Counted from the stretch's first letter, positions 9,901 through 23,552 are shown. The stretch: DNA of 64,000 nt from Anomaloglossus baeobatrachus (GCF_048569485.1 NC_134364.1:127653408-127717407); one strand, 5' to 3'. Notes: generated by a model not told the origin, from the sequence alone. Translations and numbers: made by a program.

Positions 9901-12900
9901 TCCTCATCCTTCATCACAACTTCCTCCACCTCCTCCTTCATCACCTCCTCCTCTATCTCCACCTCCTCCTCCTCCACTTCCACCTCCACCTCCTCTTCCT
10001 CCTCCACTTCCACCTTCTCCTCCTCTTCCTCCATCTCGATCACCTCCTCCTCCATCTCGATCACCTCCTCCTCCATCTCGATCACCTCTTCCTCCTCCTT
10101 CATCTCGATCCTCTTCCTCCTCCTCCTCCATCTCGATCACCTTTTCCTCCTCCTCTTCCTCCATCACGATCACCTTGTCCTCCTTCATCTTGATCACCTA
10201 CTCCATCTCGATCACCACTTCCTCTTCATTCATCACAATCACCTTCTCCTTCATCTCGATCACCTCCTCCATCTCCATCACCTCTTCCTCCATCTTCACA
10301 TCCTCCTCCTCCTCCTCCTCCTCCTCCACCACCACCTCCACCTCAATCAACACCACCTCCTCCTCCTCCATCTTGATCTCTTCCTTCTCCTCCTCCATCA
10401 TCACCTCCTCCTCGATCTCCTCCTCATCCACCTCCTCCTCCTCCTCCATCTTGATCTCTTCCTCTTCCTTCTCCTTCTCCTCCATCTCGATCACATCCTC
10501 CTCCTCCATCTCGATCACCTCTTCCTCCTCCTCCTCCATCTCGATCACCTCTTCCTCTTCCTCCTCCATCTTGATCACCTCTTCCTCTTCCTCCTCCATC
10601 TCAATCACCTCTTCCTGCTCCTCCATCTCGATCACCTCCTCCTACTCCTCCCTCAGCACCTCCTCCACCTCCTCCTCGACCTCCTCCTCGATCTCCTCCT
10701 CGAACTCCTCCTCGAACTCCATCTCCGCCTACTCCTCGATCTTCTCCTCCACCTCCTCCTCGATCTCCTCCTCCTCGATCTTCTCCTCCTCCTCGATCTC
10801 CTCCTCCTTGATCTTCTCCTCCTCCTCCTCCTCAATCTCCTCCTCCTCGATCTCCTCCTCCTCCTCCTCGATCTCCTTCTCCTCCATCTTGATCTCATCC
10901 TCCTCTTCCTCCAACTCGATCTCCTACTCCTCCTCTTCCACCATCTCGATCACCTCTTTCTCCTCCTCCTCCTCCTCCTCAATCACCTACTACTCCTCCT
11001 CGATCCCCTCCTCCTCCATCTCGATCACCTCTTTCTCTTTCTCCTCCTCCTCCATCTCGATCACCTCTTCTTCCTCCATCACGATCACCTTCTCCTTTAT
11101 CTCGATCACCTCCTCCTCCTCCATCTCGATCACCACCTCCTCCTCCATCTCAATCACCTCTTCCTCCTCCATCTTGATCACCTCTTTCTCTTCCTCCATC
11201 ACGATTACTTTCTCCTTCATCTCGATCACATCCTCCTGCTCTATCTCGATCACCTTTCCTTTTCCTCCTCCTCCATCTCGATCACGTCCTCTTCCTTCAT
11301 CTCATCCTCCTCTTCCTCCTCCTCCATCACCACCTCCTCCTTCTCTTCCTCCTCCCCCACCTCCTCCTTCTCTTTTTCCTCCCCCACCTCCTCCTCTTCC
11401 TCCATCACCTTTTCCTCCTCCTCCTTCTCTTTCACTACCACCTCCATCACCTCCTCCTCCTCCAGTTTGATCACCTCTTCCTCCATCACGATCACCTCCT
11501 CCTTCATCTCCATCACCTCCTTTTCCTCCATCTCAATCAACTCCTCCATCTCGATCACCTTTTCCTCTTCCTCGTTCTCGATCTCTTCCTCCTCCATCTC
11601 GATCTCCTCCCCCTCCTCCTCCTCCTCCTCCATCCCGATCTCCTCCCCCTCCTCGTTTTCTTTCCTCCTCTTCCTCTTCTTCCATCTCTCAGGAGGAGAA
11701 GGAGATTGAGATGGAGGAGGTGGAGGAGAACAACATGATGGAGGAGACGAGGAAGAGGAGGAGGAGAAGGAAATGGAGGAGGAGGAGAAGGAGATCGAAA
11801 TGAGGGAGAAGGAGATGGAGGAGGAGGATGTGGAGGAGGTAATCAAGATGGAGGAGGAGAAGGAGATGGAGGATGAGAAAAAAAATCGAAATGGAGGGGG
11901 TGGAGGAAGAGATTGAGATGGAAGAGGAGATGAAGGAGGAGGAGGAGATCGAGATGGAGAAGGAGATCGAGATAAAGGAGGAAGAGGAGAAGGAGATGGA
12001 GGAGGAGGAGGAGGAGGAAGAGATCGATATAAAGGAGGAGGAGGAGAAGGAAGAGATCAAGAAGGAGGAGGAGGAGGAAGAGGAGGAGGAGATCGAGTTG
12101 GAGGAGGGGGAAGAAATTAAGAGGGAAGTCCACCTCCTCCTCCTCCATCTCGATCTCCTCCTCCTCCATCTTAATCTCCTCCATCTCGATCTGCTCCTCC
12201 ATCATGTCGTCTCCAGCTCCTCTACCACCTCCTCCTCTTTCATCTTTTCCTCCATCTCGTTCTCCTTCTCCTCCTCTTCCATCTCGATCTCCTTCTCTTC
12301 CATCTCAATTTCCTTCTCCTCCTCCATCTTGATTATCTCCTCCATCTCAATTTCCTCCTCCTCCTCTTCTCCTTCTCCTCCATTATGTTGATCTCCTCCT
12401 CCTCCATCTCGATCTCCTCTCCTTCTCTTCCTTCATCTCGATCTTCTCCTCCTCTTTCATCTCGATCTCCATCTCCTCCTCCTTAATCTTGATCTTCTTT
12501 GCCTCCATCTCAATCTCCTTCTTCACCTCCTCCTCCATCTCGATCTCTTCCTTTTCCTCCATCTCGATCTCCTCCTCCATCTCTATTTCCTCCTCTTTCT
12601 TTTTCTCCATTTCGACCTCCTCCTCCTCCTATATCTCGATTATCTCCTCCACCTCCTTCTCCTACATCTCGATATCCTCCTCTATCTCTATTTCCTTCTC
12701 CTTCTCTTCCACCATCTCGATCTCCTTCTCCTCCATCTAGATTACCTCCTCCACCTCTTCCTCCTCCATCTCGATCTCCTTCTCCTCCTCCATCTTGATC
12801 TCCTCCTCCTCTTCCTCCAACTCGATCTCCTACACCTCCTCTTCCTCCATCTCGATCACCTCTTTCTCCTCCTTCTCCTCCTCAATCACCTACTACTCCT

Positions 12901-15900
12901 CCTCCATCACCTCCTCCTCCATATCGATCACCTCTTCTTCTTCTTCCTCCATCACGATCACCTTCTCCTTTATCTCGATCACCTCCTCCTCCTCCGTCTC
13001 GATCACCACCTCCTCCTCCATCTCGATCACCGTTTCCTCCTCCATCTTGATCACCTCTTCCTCTTCCTCCATCACGATTACCTTCTCCTTCATCTCGATC
13101 ACATCCTCCTGCTCTATCTCGATCACCTTTTCTCTTCCTCCATCTCGATCACCTCCTTTTCCTCCTCCATCTAAATCACGTCCTCCTCCTCTTCCTCCAT
13201 CACATCCTCCTCTTCCTCCTCCTCCATCACCACCTCCTCCCTCTCTTCCGTCTCCACCATCTCCTCCTCCTCCTCTTCCATCACCACCTCCATCACCTCC
13301 TCCTCCCCCAGTTCGATCACCTCTTCCTCCTCCTCATCTCGATTACCTCCTCCTTCATCTCCATCACCTCCTCTTCCTCCATCTCGATCACCTTTTCCTC
13401 TTCTTCCATCTCGATCACCTCCTCCTCCTTCATCTTGATCACCAATCCTCCATCACCATCAACTTCTTCTTCATCTCGATTACCTCTTCCTCCTCCTCCA
13501 TCTCGATCACCTCTTCTTCCTCCTCCTCCTCCTCTTCCTCCATTACTATCACCTTGTCCTTCATCTTGATAATCTACTCCATCTCGATCACCTCTTCCTA
13601 CTTCATCACCTCCTCCTCCTTCATCCCCTCCTCCTCCTTCATCACCTCTTCCTCCAACTCCTCCTTCATCTCCTCCTCCTCCATCTCCACATCCTCCTCC
13701 TCCTCCTCCACCACCGCCTTCACCTCCTCCTCCTCCTCCATCTAGATCTCTTCTTCTCCTTCTCCTCCATGTCGATCACCTCCTTCTCCTCCTCCATCAC
13801 CTCCTCCTACTCCTCCTCCATCACCACCTTCTCCTCCATCATCTCCTCCTCCTCCTCCATCCCGATCTCCTCCCCCTCCTCGTTTTCTTCCTCCTCTTCC
13901 TCCTCCTCCATCTCTCAGGAGGAGAAGGAGATCGAGATGGAGGGGGTGGAGGAGAACAACATGATGGAGGAGGAGGAGGAGACGAGGAGGAGGAGAAGGA
14001 AATCGAGATAAAGGAGGTGGAGGAGGTAATAGTAATGGAAGAGGAGGAGAAGGAGAGAAATGGAGGAGGAGGAGGAGAAGAAGATCGAAATGAGGGTGAA
14101 GGAGATGGAGGAGGAGGATGTGGAGGAGGTAATCGAGATGGAGGAGGAGGAGGAGAAGGAGATGGAGGATGAGAAAAAAGAAAATCGAGATGGAGGGGTA
14201 GGAGGAAGAGATTGAGATGGAAGAGGAGATGATGGAGGAGGAGGAGATCGAGATGGAGAAGGAGATAGAGATAAAGGAGGAAGAGGAGAAGGAGATGGAG
14301 GAGGAGGAAGAGATTGAGATGGAGGAAAAGGAGGAGAAGATCAAGATGGATGAGGAGGAGGAAGAAATCAAGACAAAGGAGGAGGAGGAGAAGGAAGAGA
14401 TCAAGAAGGAGGAGGAGGAAGAGGAGGAGGAGATCGAGGTGGAGGAGGGGGAAGAAATTAAGAGGGAAGTCCACCTCCTTCTCCACATCCTCCTCCTCCT
14501 CCACCACCACCTTCACCTCCTCCTGAATCACCACCTCCTCCTCCTCCTCCATCTAGATCTGTTCTTCTCCTTCTCCTCCATCTCGATCACCTCCTTCTCC
14601 TCCTCCATCACCTCCTCCTACTCCTCCTCCATCACCACCTCCTCCATCATCTCCTCCTACTCCTTCTCCTCGATCTCTTCCATCTCCTCCTTCCTCATCT
14701 CGATCACCTCCTCCTCCATCTCAGTCTCTTCCTCTTCCTTCTCCTCCTCCTCCTGCATTTTGATCACCTCCGTCCTCTTCCTCCATCACGATTATCTTCT
14801 CCTTCATCTAGATCACATCCTCCTCCTCCATCACATCCTCCTCCTTCATCACCTCCTCTTCAATCACCTCTTCCTGCACCTCCTCCTTCATCACCTCCTC
14901 CTCCATCTCCACCTCCTCCATCTCCTCCTCCTCTTCCTCCATCTCGATCACCTCCTCCTTCATCTCGATCACCTCCTCCTCCATCTCGATCACCTCCTCC
15001 TCCATCTCAATCACCTCCTCCTTCTCTATCTCGATCACCTTTCTTCTTCCTCCATCTCGATCACCTCCTTTTCCTCCTCCTCCATCTCGATCACGTCCTC
15101 CTCCTCTTCCTCCATCACATCCTCCTCTTCCTCCTCCTTCATCACCACCTTCTCCTTCTCTTCCTCCTCCACCTCCTCCTCCATCACCTCCTCCTCCTGT
15201 TCTTCCATTACCACCTCCATCACCACCTCCTCCAGTTCGATCACCTCTTCCTCCTCCATCTTGATCACCTCCTCCTACTCCTCCTCCATCACCACCTCCT
15301 CCTCTTCCATCATCACCTCCCCCTCCTCGATCTCCTCCTCCTCCTCCACCTCCTCCTGGATCTCCTCCTCCTCCATCTCAATCACCTCTTCCTCCTTCAC
15401 GATCACCTCCTCCTTCATCTCCATCACCTCCTCCTCCTCCATATCGATCACCTCCTCCTCCATCTCGATCACCTCCTCCTACTCTTCCTCCATCACCACC
15501 TCCTCCTCTTCCATCATCACCTCCCCCTCCTCGATCTCCTCCTCCACCTCCTCCTCGATCTCCTCCTCCTCCTCCGTCTCAATCACCTCTTCCTCTTCCT
15601 CCTTCACGATCACCTCCTCCTTCATCTCCATCACCTCCTCCTCCTCCATCTCGATCACCTCCTCCTCCATCTCGATCACCTCCTCCTCCTCCTCCATCTC
15701 GAAATCCTCCCCCTCCTCCTCCATCTTGATCTCCTACTCCTCCTCTTCCTCCTCATCCATCTTGATCTCCTCCTCCTCCATCCCGATCTCCTCCCCCTCC
15801 TTGTTTTCTTCCTCCTCTTCCTTTTCCTCCATCTCTCAGGAGGAGAAGGAGATCGAGATGGAGGAGGAGATCGAGATGGAGGAGGAGGTGGTGGAGGAGG

Positions 15901-18256
15901 TAATAGTGATGGAAGAGGAGGACAAGAGATAAATGGAGGAGGAGGAGAAGAAGATCGAAATGAGGGAGGAGATGAAGGAGGAGGATGTGGAGGAGATAAT
16001 CGAGATGAAGGAGGAGAATTAGATGGAGGATGAGAAAAAAGAAAATCGAGATGAAGGGGGAGGAGGAAGAGATTGAGATGGAAGAGGAGATGAAGGAGGA
16101 GGAGGAGATCGAGATGAAAAGGAAGAGGAGAAGGAGAGCGAGATGGAGGAGGAGGAGGAGGAAGAGATTGAGATGGAGGAAAAGGAGGAGGAGATCGAGA
16201 TGGATAAGGAGGAGGAAGAGATTGAGATAAAGGAGGAGGAGTAGAAGGAAGAGATCAAGAAGGAGGAGGAGGAAGAGGAGGAGGAGATCGAGTTGCAGCA
16301 GGGGGAAGAAATTAAGAGGGAAGTCCACCTCCTCCTCCTCCATCTGGATCTCCTCCTCCTCCATCTCGATCTCTCCATCTTGATCTTCTCCTCCATCATG
16401 CCGTCTCCTGCTCCTCTACCACCTCCTCCTCCTCTTTCATCTTTTCCTCCATTTCCATTTCGATCTCCTTCTCGTCTTCCATCTCAATTTCCTTCTCCTC
16501 CTCCTCCATCTTGATTATCTCCTCCATCTCAATTTCCTCCTCCTCTTTCTTCTCTTCTCCTCCTTCTCCTCCATCATGTTGATCTCCTCCTCCTCCATCT
16601 CGATCTCCTCTCCTTCTCCTCCTTCATCTCGATCTTCTCCTCTTTCATCTCGATCTCCATCTCCTCCTACTTAATCTTGATCTTCTCCTCCATCTCAATC
16701 TTATCCTCCTCCATCTCTATTTCCCTCCTCTTTCTCTTTCTCCATCTCGACCTCCTCCTCCTCCTCTATCTCGATTACCTCCTCCTTCTCCTACATCTCG
16801 ATATCCTCCTCCATCTCTATTTCCTTCTCCTTTTCTTTCACCATCTCGATCTCCTTCTCCTCCATCTAGATTACCTCCTCCACCTCCTCCATCTCGATCT
16901 CGATCTGCTTCTCCTTCTCGTCCTCCTACTCCTCCATCTCGATCTCCTTCTCTTCCTCCTCCTCCTCCATCTTGATCTCCTCCTCCTCCTCTTCCTCCAA
17001 CTCGATCTCCTCCTTCACCTCCTCCTCCTCCTCAATCACCTACTCATTCTCTTCCATTACCTCCTCCTCCATATCGATCACCTCTTCTTCTTCCTTCATC
17101 ACAATCACCTTCTCCTTTATCTCGATCACCTCCTCCTCCTCCATCACCACCTCCTCCCTCTCTTCCTTCTCCACCACTTCCTCCTCCATCACCTCCTCCT
17201 TCTCGTCTTCCATTACCACCTCCATCACCTCCTCCTCTTCCTCCAGTTCGATCACCTCTTCCTTTTCCTCCATCACGATCACCTCCTCCTCCATCTCCAT
17301 CACCTCCTCTTTTTCCATCTCGATCACCTTTTCCTCCTCCTTCATCTTGATCACCTATGCCTCCATCACAATCAACTTCTCTTTCATCTCGATCACCTCT
17401 TCCTCCTCCATCTCGATCACCTCTTCCTCCTCCTCTTCCTCCTCCATCTCATCACCTCTTCCTCCTCCTCTTCCTCCATCACGATCACCTTGTCCTTCAT
17501 CTTGATCATCTACTCCATCTCGATCACCTCATCCTCCTTCATCACCTCCTCCTCCTTCATCACCTCCTCCTCCATCACCTCTTCCTCCACCTCCTCCTTC
17601 ATCACCTCCTCCTCCATCCCGATCTCCTCTCCTTCATCTCGATTTCATCTCCTCCTCCTTAATCTTGATCTTCTTCTCCTCCATGTCAATCTCCTTCCCC
17701 TCAACCTCCTCCTCCATCTCGATCTCTTCCTTCTCCTCCATCTCGATCTCCTCCTCCTTCTCTATTTCCTCCACTTTCTCTTTCTCCATCTTGACCTCCT
17801 CCTCCTCTATCTCAATTACCTCCTCCTCCTCCATCTCGATCTCCTCCATCTCTATTTCCTTATCCTTCTCTTCCACCATCTTGATCTTTTTCCTCTATCT
17901 AGATTACCTCTTCCTCCTCTTCCTCCATCTTGATCTCCTTTTCCTCCTCCTCCACCTCGATCTCCTTCTCCTCCATCTTGATCTCCTCCTCTTCCTCCTC
18001 TTCCCCCATCTCGATCTCCTCCTCCTCCTCTTCCTCCATCTCGATCACCTCTTTCTCTTCCTCCTCCTCCTCCTCCATCTCGATCACCTCCCCCTCCTCC
18101 ATCTCGATCACCTCTTCTTCTTCCTCCATCACGATCCCCTTCTCCTTTATCTCGATCACCTCCTCCTCCTCCGTCTCGATCATCACCTCCTCCTCCATCT
18201 CGATTACCTCTTCCTCCTGTATCTCTATCACCTCTTCCATCTCGATCACCTCCTCC
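6985..18256. repeat. 11-kb polypyrimidine/polypurine satellite with strand switches
   Basis: Continuous degenerate repeats of CTCCTCCTCCATCTCGATCACC. The pyrimidine strand is on top except in four blocks where the same repeat is inverted (GAGGAGATCGAGATGGAGG): about 8467-9247, 11697-12130, 13918-14470 and 15838-16322. Switch points are conserved: three of the four pyrimidine-to-purine joins read CCATCTCTCAGGAGGAGAAG, and three of the four return joins read GAAATTAAGAGGGAAGTCCA. This makes higher-order units of about 1.9-3.2 kb. Frames of up to 812 codons (Ser/Leu/His-rich or Glu/Ile/Met-rich) come from the repeat and are not genes. The array runs into an assembly gap. Confidence 0.93.
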
Positions 18257-18456
18257 NNNNNNNNNNNNNNNNNNNNNNNNNNNNNNNNNNNNNNNNNNNN
18301 NNNNNNNNNNNNNNNNNNNNNNNNNNNNNNNNNNNNNNNNNNNNNNNNNNNNNNNNNNNNNNNNNNNNNNNNNNNNNNNNNNNNNNNNNNNNNNNNNNNN
18401 NNNNNNNNNNNNNNNNNNNNNNNNNNNNNNNNNNNNNNNNNNNNNNNNNNNNNNNN
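18257..18456. other. Assembly gap, 200 N
   Basis: Exactly 200 N, a common placeholder length, so the true missing length is unknown. It separates the CTCGATCACC-type array from the CTCTCCTCTCTTCT-type array, where read alignment would be ambiguous. Confidence 0.99.
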
Positions 18457-20632
18457 TCTCTTCTCCTCTCTCCTCTCTTCTCCTCTCTTCTCCTCTCTCC
18501 TCTCTTCTCTCTTCTCCTCTCTCCTCTCTTCTCCTCTCTCCTCTCTTCTCCCTCCTCTCTCCTCCTCTCTCCTCCTCTTCTCCTCCTCCTCTCCTCTCTT
18601 CTCCTCTCTCCTCCTCTCTCCTCCTCTCTCCTCTCTTCTCCTCTCTTCTCCTCTCTCCTCTCTTCTCCTCTCTTCTCCTCTCTCCTCCTCTCTCCTCCTC
18701 TCTCCTCTTCTCCTCTCTCCTCCTCTCTCCTCTCCTCTCTCCTCTTTCTCCTCTCTCTCCTCTCTCCTCTCTCTCTCCTCCTCTCTTCCTCCTCTCTCCT
18801 CTCCTCTCTCCTCTCTTCTCCTCTCTCCTCCTTCTCTCCTCTCTCTCCTCTCTCCTCTCTCCTCTCTCTCCACTCTCCTCCTCTCTCCTCTCTCTCCTCT
18901 CTCCTCTCTCCTCTCTCCTCTCTCCTCTCTCCTCTCTCCTCTCTCCTCTCTCCTCTCTTCTCCTCTTTCCTCTCTTCTCCTCTCTTTCTCTCTCTTCTCT
19001 CTTCTCCTCTCTCCTCTCTTCTCCTCTCTCCTCCTCTCTTCTCCTCTCTCCTCTCTCCTCTCTCCTCTCTTCTCTCTTCTCTTCTCCTCTCTCCTCTCTC
19101 CTCTCTCCTCTCTCCTCTCTCCTCTCTCCTCTCTTCTCTCTCTCTCTTCTCTCCTCTCTTCTCTCTTCTCTTCTCTCTTCTCTCCTCTCTTCTCTCTTCT
19201 CTCTTCTCTTCTCTCTCCTCTCTTCTCTCTCCTCTCTTCTCTCTCCTCTCTTCTCCCCTCTCTTCTCCCCTCTCTTCTCCCCTCTCTTCTCCCCTCTCTT
19301 CTCCCCTCTCTTCTCTCCTCCCCTCTCTTCTCCTCTCTCTTTTGCCCCAGCTGCGTCTGAATTTCCAGTCTATCACGTTCAGTTCCCCTCACTCCCGATC
19401 ACATGACTGCAATGCCCACCCACTCCCGATCACATGACTGCAATGCCCACCCATGAACTTCAAGTGTCAGGATCCTGTAAAACAACACATGCGTTTTTCT
19501 TTGCAAAAACAGGATCCGCTTTTGCAGCAAAAAACGTTCATGACGCATGTTAAAAAAACGTAGTGTGAAAGCCGCCTAATCAGAGAGAGAGAAGGTTTTT
19601 TTTGTCTTAAAAAAAGCCCAGTGTGATTAGGCGGCTTTCACACTATGTTTTTTTAACATGCGTCATGAACGTTTTTTTGCTGCAAAAGCGGATCCTGTTT
19701 TTGCAAAGAAAAACGCATGTGTTGTTTTACAGGATCCTGACACTTGAAGTTCATGGGTGGGCATTGCAGTCATGTGATCGGGAAGTGAGGGGAACTGAAC
19801 GTGATAGACTGGAAATTCAGACGCAGCTGGGGGCAAAAGAGAGAGGAGAAGAGAGGGGAGGAGAGAAGAGAGGGGAGAAGAGAGGAGAGAGGGGAGGAGA
19901 GGAGAGAGGGCAGGAGAGAGAGAAGAGAGGGGAGGAGAGAAGAGAGGGGAGGAGAGAAGAGAGGGGAGGAGAGGAGAGAGGGGAGGAGAGGAGAGAGGGA
20001 GGAGAGGAGAGAGGGGAGGAGAGAAGAGAGGGGAGGAGAGGAGGAGAGGGGAGGAGAGAGGAGAGGAGAAGAGGAGAGGAGAGAGAAGAGAGGAGAGAGG
20101 AGAGAAGAGAGGGGAGGAGAGAAGAGAGGGGAGGAGAGAAGAGAGGGGAGGAGAGAAGAGAGGGGAGGAGAGAAGAGAGGGGAGGAGAGGAGGAGAGAGG
20201 AGAAGAGAGGAGAGGAGAAGAGGAGAGGAGAGAGAAGAGAGGAGAGAGGAGAAGAGAGGAGAGAAGAGAAGAGAGGAGAGGAGAGAGGAGAGAGGAGAGG
20301 AGAGAGAAGAGAGGGGATGGGAGGAGAGGAGAGAGGGAGAGGAGAGAAGAGAGAGCTGAGAGGAGAGAGAGGAGCGGAGAGGAGAGAATAGAGAGGAGAG
20401 GAGAGGGAACAGAGCAGAGAAGAGAGGGAAGAGAGAAGAATTGAGAATAGAGGAGGAGAGAGCAGAGAGGAAGAGAGAGGAGAGAGCAGAGAGGAAGAGA
20501 GAGGAGAGAGCAGAGAGGAAGAGAGAGGAGAGAGGAAAAGAGAGAGGAGAGAGCTGAGAGGAAGAGAGAGGAGAGGAGAGAGGAAGAGAGAGGAGAGAGG
20601 AGAGGAGGGAGAGGGAGAGAGGAGAGACTGAT
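18457..20632. repeat. Large inverted repeat: CT array, MITE arms, GA array
   Basis: Pyrimidine array (18457-19340) leads into a left arm (about 19341-19578) ending GTAGTGTGAAAGCCGCCTAA. A 48-bp spacer follows, then a right arm (about 19627-19835) starting TTAGGCGGCTTTCACACTA that is the reverse complement of the left arm, then a purine array (19836-20632). The arms are not identical: the left carries a tandem doubling of about 33 bp (CTCCCGATCACATGACTGCA plus flank) that is single on the right. The GGCGGCTTTCACAC ends resemble the MITE-like elements at 2868-4924, so this may be two such elements head to head, each holding a simple-sequence array. No gene. Confidence 0.85.
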
Positions 20633-22844
20633 CACGCCAGGCTTGTTTCTGGCTGTTTATCAGTATGCCGGCGTTCACATGCGTTTGAGCACTGTTTAGT
20701 ATTTGGACGTTTTTTAGGTTATAGCTTTGGTAACTATTTTTCAGAAATGATCTGTTTCAGGTGTATGATGATGGACCCGTCACATGACCCGTGTGTAGGG
20801 ATGGGGGGGCCCACAAATCCTGAACAGCCCGGGGCCCTGGTTACTCTTAATCTGCCCCTGCCGCCAGTCCCAGCCCCTCTGCCTTGGGGAGGGCCTCCCC
20901 GATGCTCTTGACTGAGTGTCCCGGGGGCCCGAAGCGTTTACTTTACAGCCACGCCTGAAGACTCCAGCTAGGAATAATGGAATCGGACCCCGGTTCTGTT
21001 CTGCTGGTTGTCAGAACTGGGGCCATGATTGGTATGACCTCAGGAAAAGACTCCGCAACCAAAACGCGTAGTTATTAATGTTTGACACTGATTATTATTC
21101 CTCTACTGCTATGTTCTCTTGTTTTTGATATTTTCAATAAATGTTTATTTTGTTGTTCGCTCGCTGGACCTTCTTTTTCTTTTTGATTATTCTGTCGGTG
21201 AACTCCCGTCCTGGTCCGGACAGAGACTGTCGGGTGATTCCCTTGAAGCAGCGGATCATTGCTATTAGCGGTTAGCTGGCGTTTCTTGTTTTTTCCTAAC
21301 ATTTGCATTGCACTACCTAACATACAAGTACTGTTGCATTGCTCTGCTATTTTGCTCCACTCTGCTACATCACTGGGCTCTGCTATGCTGTTTTCCATAC
21401 TAGAACACATGTAACATACCGGTCCCTGCCTTACAGCTAGATATTCTCTGCTGTACCGCTATCTCGACTCTGCTTCACTAGTCTTCCTATTATACAACTT
21501 CTAAACTTCTCCATCACAATCCAGCCAGCTTTTCTTCAAACCGTACCACCCGGCAGCCCCATCATCTGTCCATGCGGCACAACTATCATCTGGACCAAGG
21601 TCTTGGTGGGTCCATCTCCCCAAGGGTCAGACATTAGTGAGGCCTTATAGCATCATTTGTCAAAAGCTGTAATCGGGATTGGTCTTGGGCTATTAAGTTC
21701 TGCACACCCCAAACATTGCCAAGGAATTTCTGTTTGGTCCGATGTTAAAGGGTGGGTAGATGGAGAAGGTTCCTCCTGACATCCATCACCTCGTGTCCTT
21801 TATCCTACAGGGAGATGGTACAAGTCGAAATTAAGTCGTGTGATACTATTTGACTTTTTTCAGGCACTCATCCAGATAAATGTGGGGGGCTCTTAAAATA
21901 AGGAATGGAAAAGACAGAAGTGCAAAAACACAAAGTTGCCCAATGAGGGAAGGGGTAAAAGAGAGACAATCATATGTTGCAGTGGTGTCGAGCACCGCTG
22001 TAACCTGGCCGTATTTCTTTACATAGTTTAGTTCAAATCTCAGTAGTTACCATCATCCCCATAAGTGTACAAGGCTGTGAGCGCTCGTAAACAGTCATTA
22101 TCGGCTTATTTGTCCATGAAGGTGAAGATGGGATTCATCGTTTCTGGTTTCCTCTGCACATCATGTTTTATTATTTGTTCGCTGTTTATTTTTTCGGACA
22201 TCGAGACTCAACTGTTTGATCTCATCGTTAATAATTTTTTTTTTGTCCTTTATCTCTGAGAACAACCTGTCCTTTACTCACGTTGCCGTTGGGTTGTCTT
22301 CCATTGTTCTCTGAGACACCTTGCACCTTGGAGGATCCTACAGATCTCTCCCGTCTGGCTGATCAGTGGCCTTCTTGGTGCCACCACCCTATTGTTTTCT
22401 CACTGCGGTTCCTCAGAACATGCGGGCAGGAGGCCATCTTATATATTTAATAAGATTTTATTGGACTTCAACATTCAGGAACATGTGCTGTACAAAAGAT
22501 TCCTAAAAACATCAATGTACTGAATATGTCATGTAAGGTGGACTCTCCTAAAGCACCAGCACAGTGAAGGGACGTTTTCCAAGAATCCAATGGTTCCAAA
22601 TACAATACATGAGCTGGAGAGAAACCTTGAGAAAATATACAACGTGAACCACATAAAACACAAGAAAAACACAAGATGACGCACAATGGATGAGTCTGAG
22701 GGAAGGAGGTGGTGGCGGGAGGACAAAGATGTAGCTCAGGAATGGGACCGTCTCGTCTGTCTCATCACCGGCAATCTGCGAAGTATCGAGTCAGGAGAAC
22801 CTCTGCACCAGAACAGGCCGGCTCAGGACGAGATCGGACCCTAA
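20633..22844. other. 2.2 kb without a recognisable gene
   Basis: Mostly low-copy-looking sequence. Around 21030-21160, AAAACGCGTAG followed by a T-rich stretch and TTTTCAATAAATG resembles the 3' region of Penelope-like retroelements common in frogs, but I cannot confirm it. At 22448-22465 the minus strand reads CCAATAAAATCTTA, a possible polyadenylation signal for a leftward transcript. Frames up to 111 codons have no recognisable motif. Confidence 0.5.
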
Positions 22845-23389
22845 GGGCGGCGTTACACGGTACGATATATCGTGCGATATGTCGTCGGGGTCACGGAATT
22901 TGTGACGTACATCCGGCATCATTAGAGTGACTCCTCCGAACGACTGTGAACGAGCAAAAATACTCACCTTTTCGTTGTTCGTTGACACGTCGTTCATTTC
23001 CATAATGACGTTCCTCCTTCTGGGCGCCGGATGTTCGTCGTTACCGTGGCAGCACACATCGCTACATGTGACACCCCGGGAACGACGAACATCTCCTTAC
23101 CTGCGTCCCGCCGGCAATGAGGGAGGAAGGAGGTGGGCGGGATGTTACGACACGCTCATCTCCGCCCCTCCACTTCTATTGGCCGGCCGCTGTGACGTCG
23201 CTGTGACTCCGAACGTCCCTCCCCCTTCAGGAAGAGGATGTTCGCCGCCCACAGCGAGGTCGTTAGGGAGGTAAGCACGTGTGATGGGGGTTAACGACTT
23301 TGTGCGACACAGGCAATGAATTGTCCGTGACGCACAAACGACGGGGGCGGGTGCGATCGCACGATAAATCGTCTTGTGTAACGCCGCCC
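22845..23389. mobile_element. Harbinger-like MITE (GGGCGGCGTTACAC ends)
   Basis: Left end GGGCGGCGTTACACGGTACG, right end TTGTGTAACGCCGCCC, in inverted orientation. Flanks are TAA on the left and TGA on the right, compatible with a decayed 3-bp Harbinger target site. Subterminal palindromes (CGATATATCG, CGATTTATCGTGCG) are typical of this family. Non-coding; the 115-codon frame inside is incidental. Confidence 0.75.
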
Positions 23390-23552
23390 TGAGAGTTTAT
23401 AGAGATTTATTTCATGAAATATTCCTTTCTTGATTTACTTAAGGGCTTGTAAAAAATAAGCTGCTAAATGTTACAAGCTTTTCTGTAATGGCGTTATTTA
23501 GCTGCACATGTAACATTTAGATACACATTACAGACACACAGCGTCTTACACA
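23390..23552. other. Short spacer before the 30-bp minisatellite
   Basis: AT-rich sequence with no recognisable feature. Confidence 0.5.

Noticed and set aside
9271-11709. 812-codon open frame (and many similar Ser/Leu/His- or Glu-rich frames from 6844 to 17933)
   Set aside because: Translation of the CTCCTCCATCTCGATCACC satellite. Several frames on both strands are open at once, there is no promoter or splice context, and the composition follows the repeat.
22065-22259. 64-codon frame with a hydrophobic stretch (GFIVSGFLCTSCFIICSLFIF)
   Set aside because: AT-rich region where hydrophobic frames arise by chance; no conserved motif or gene context. The stretch quoted is only the visible hydrophobic part.
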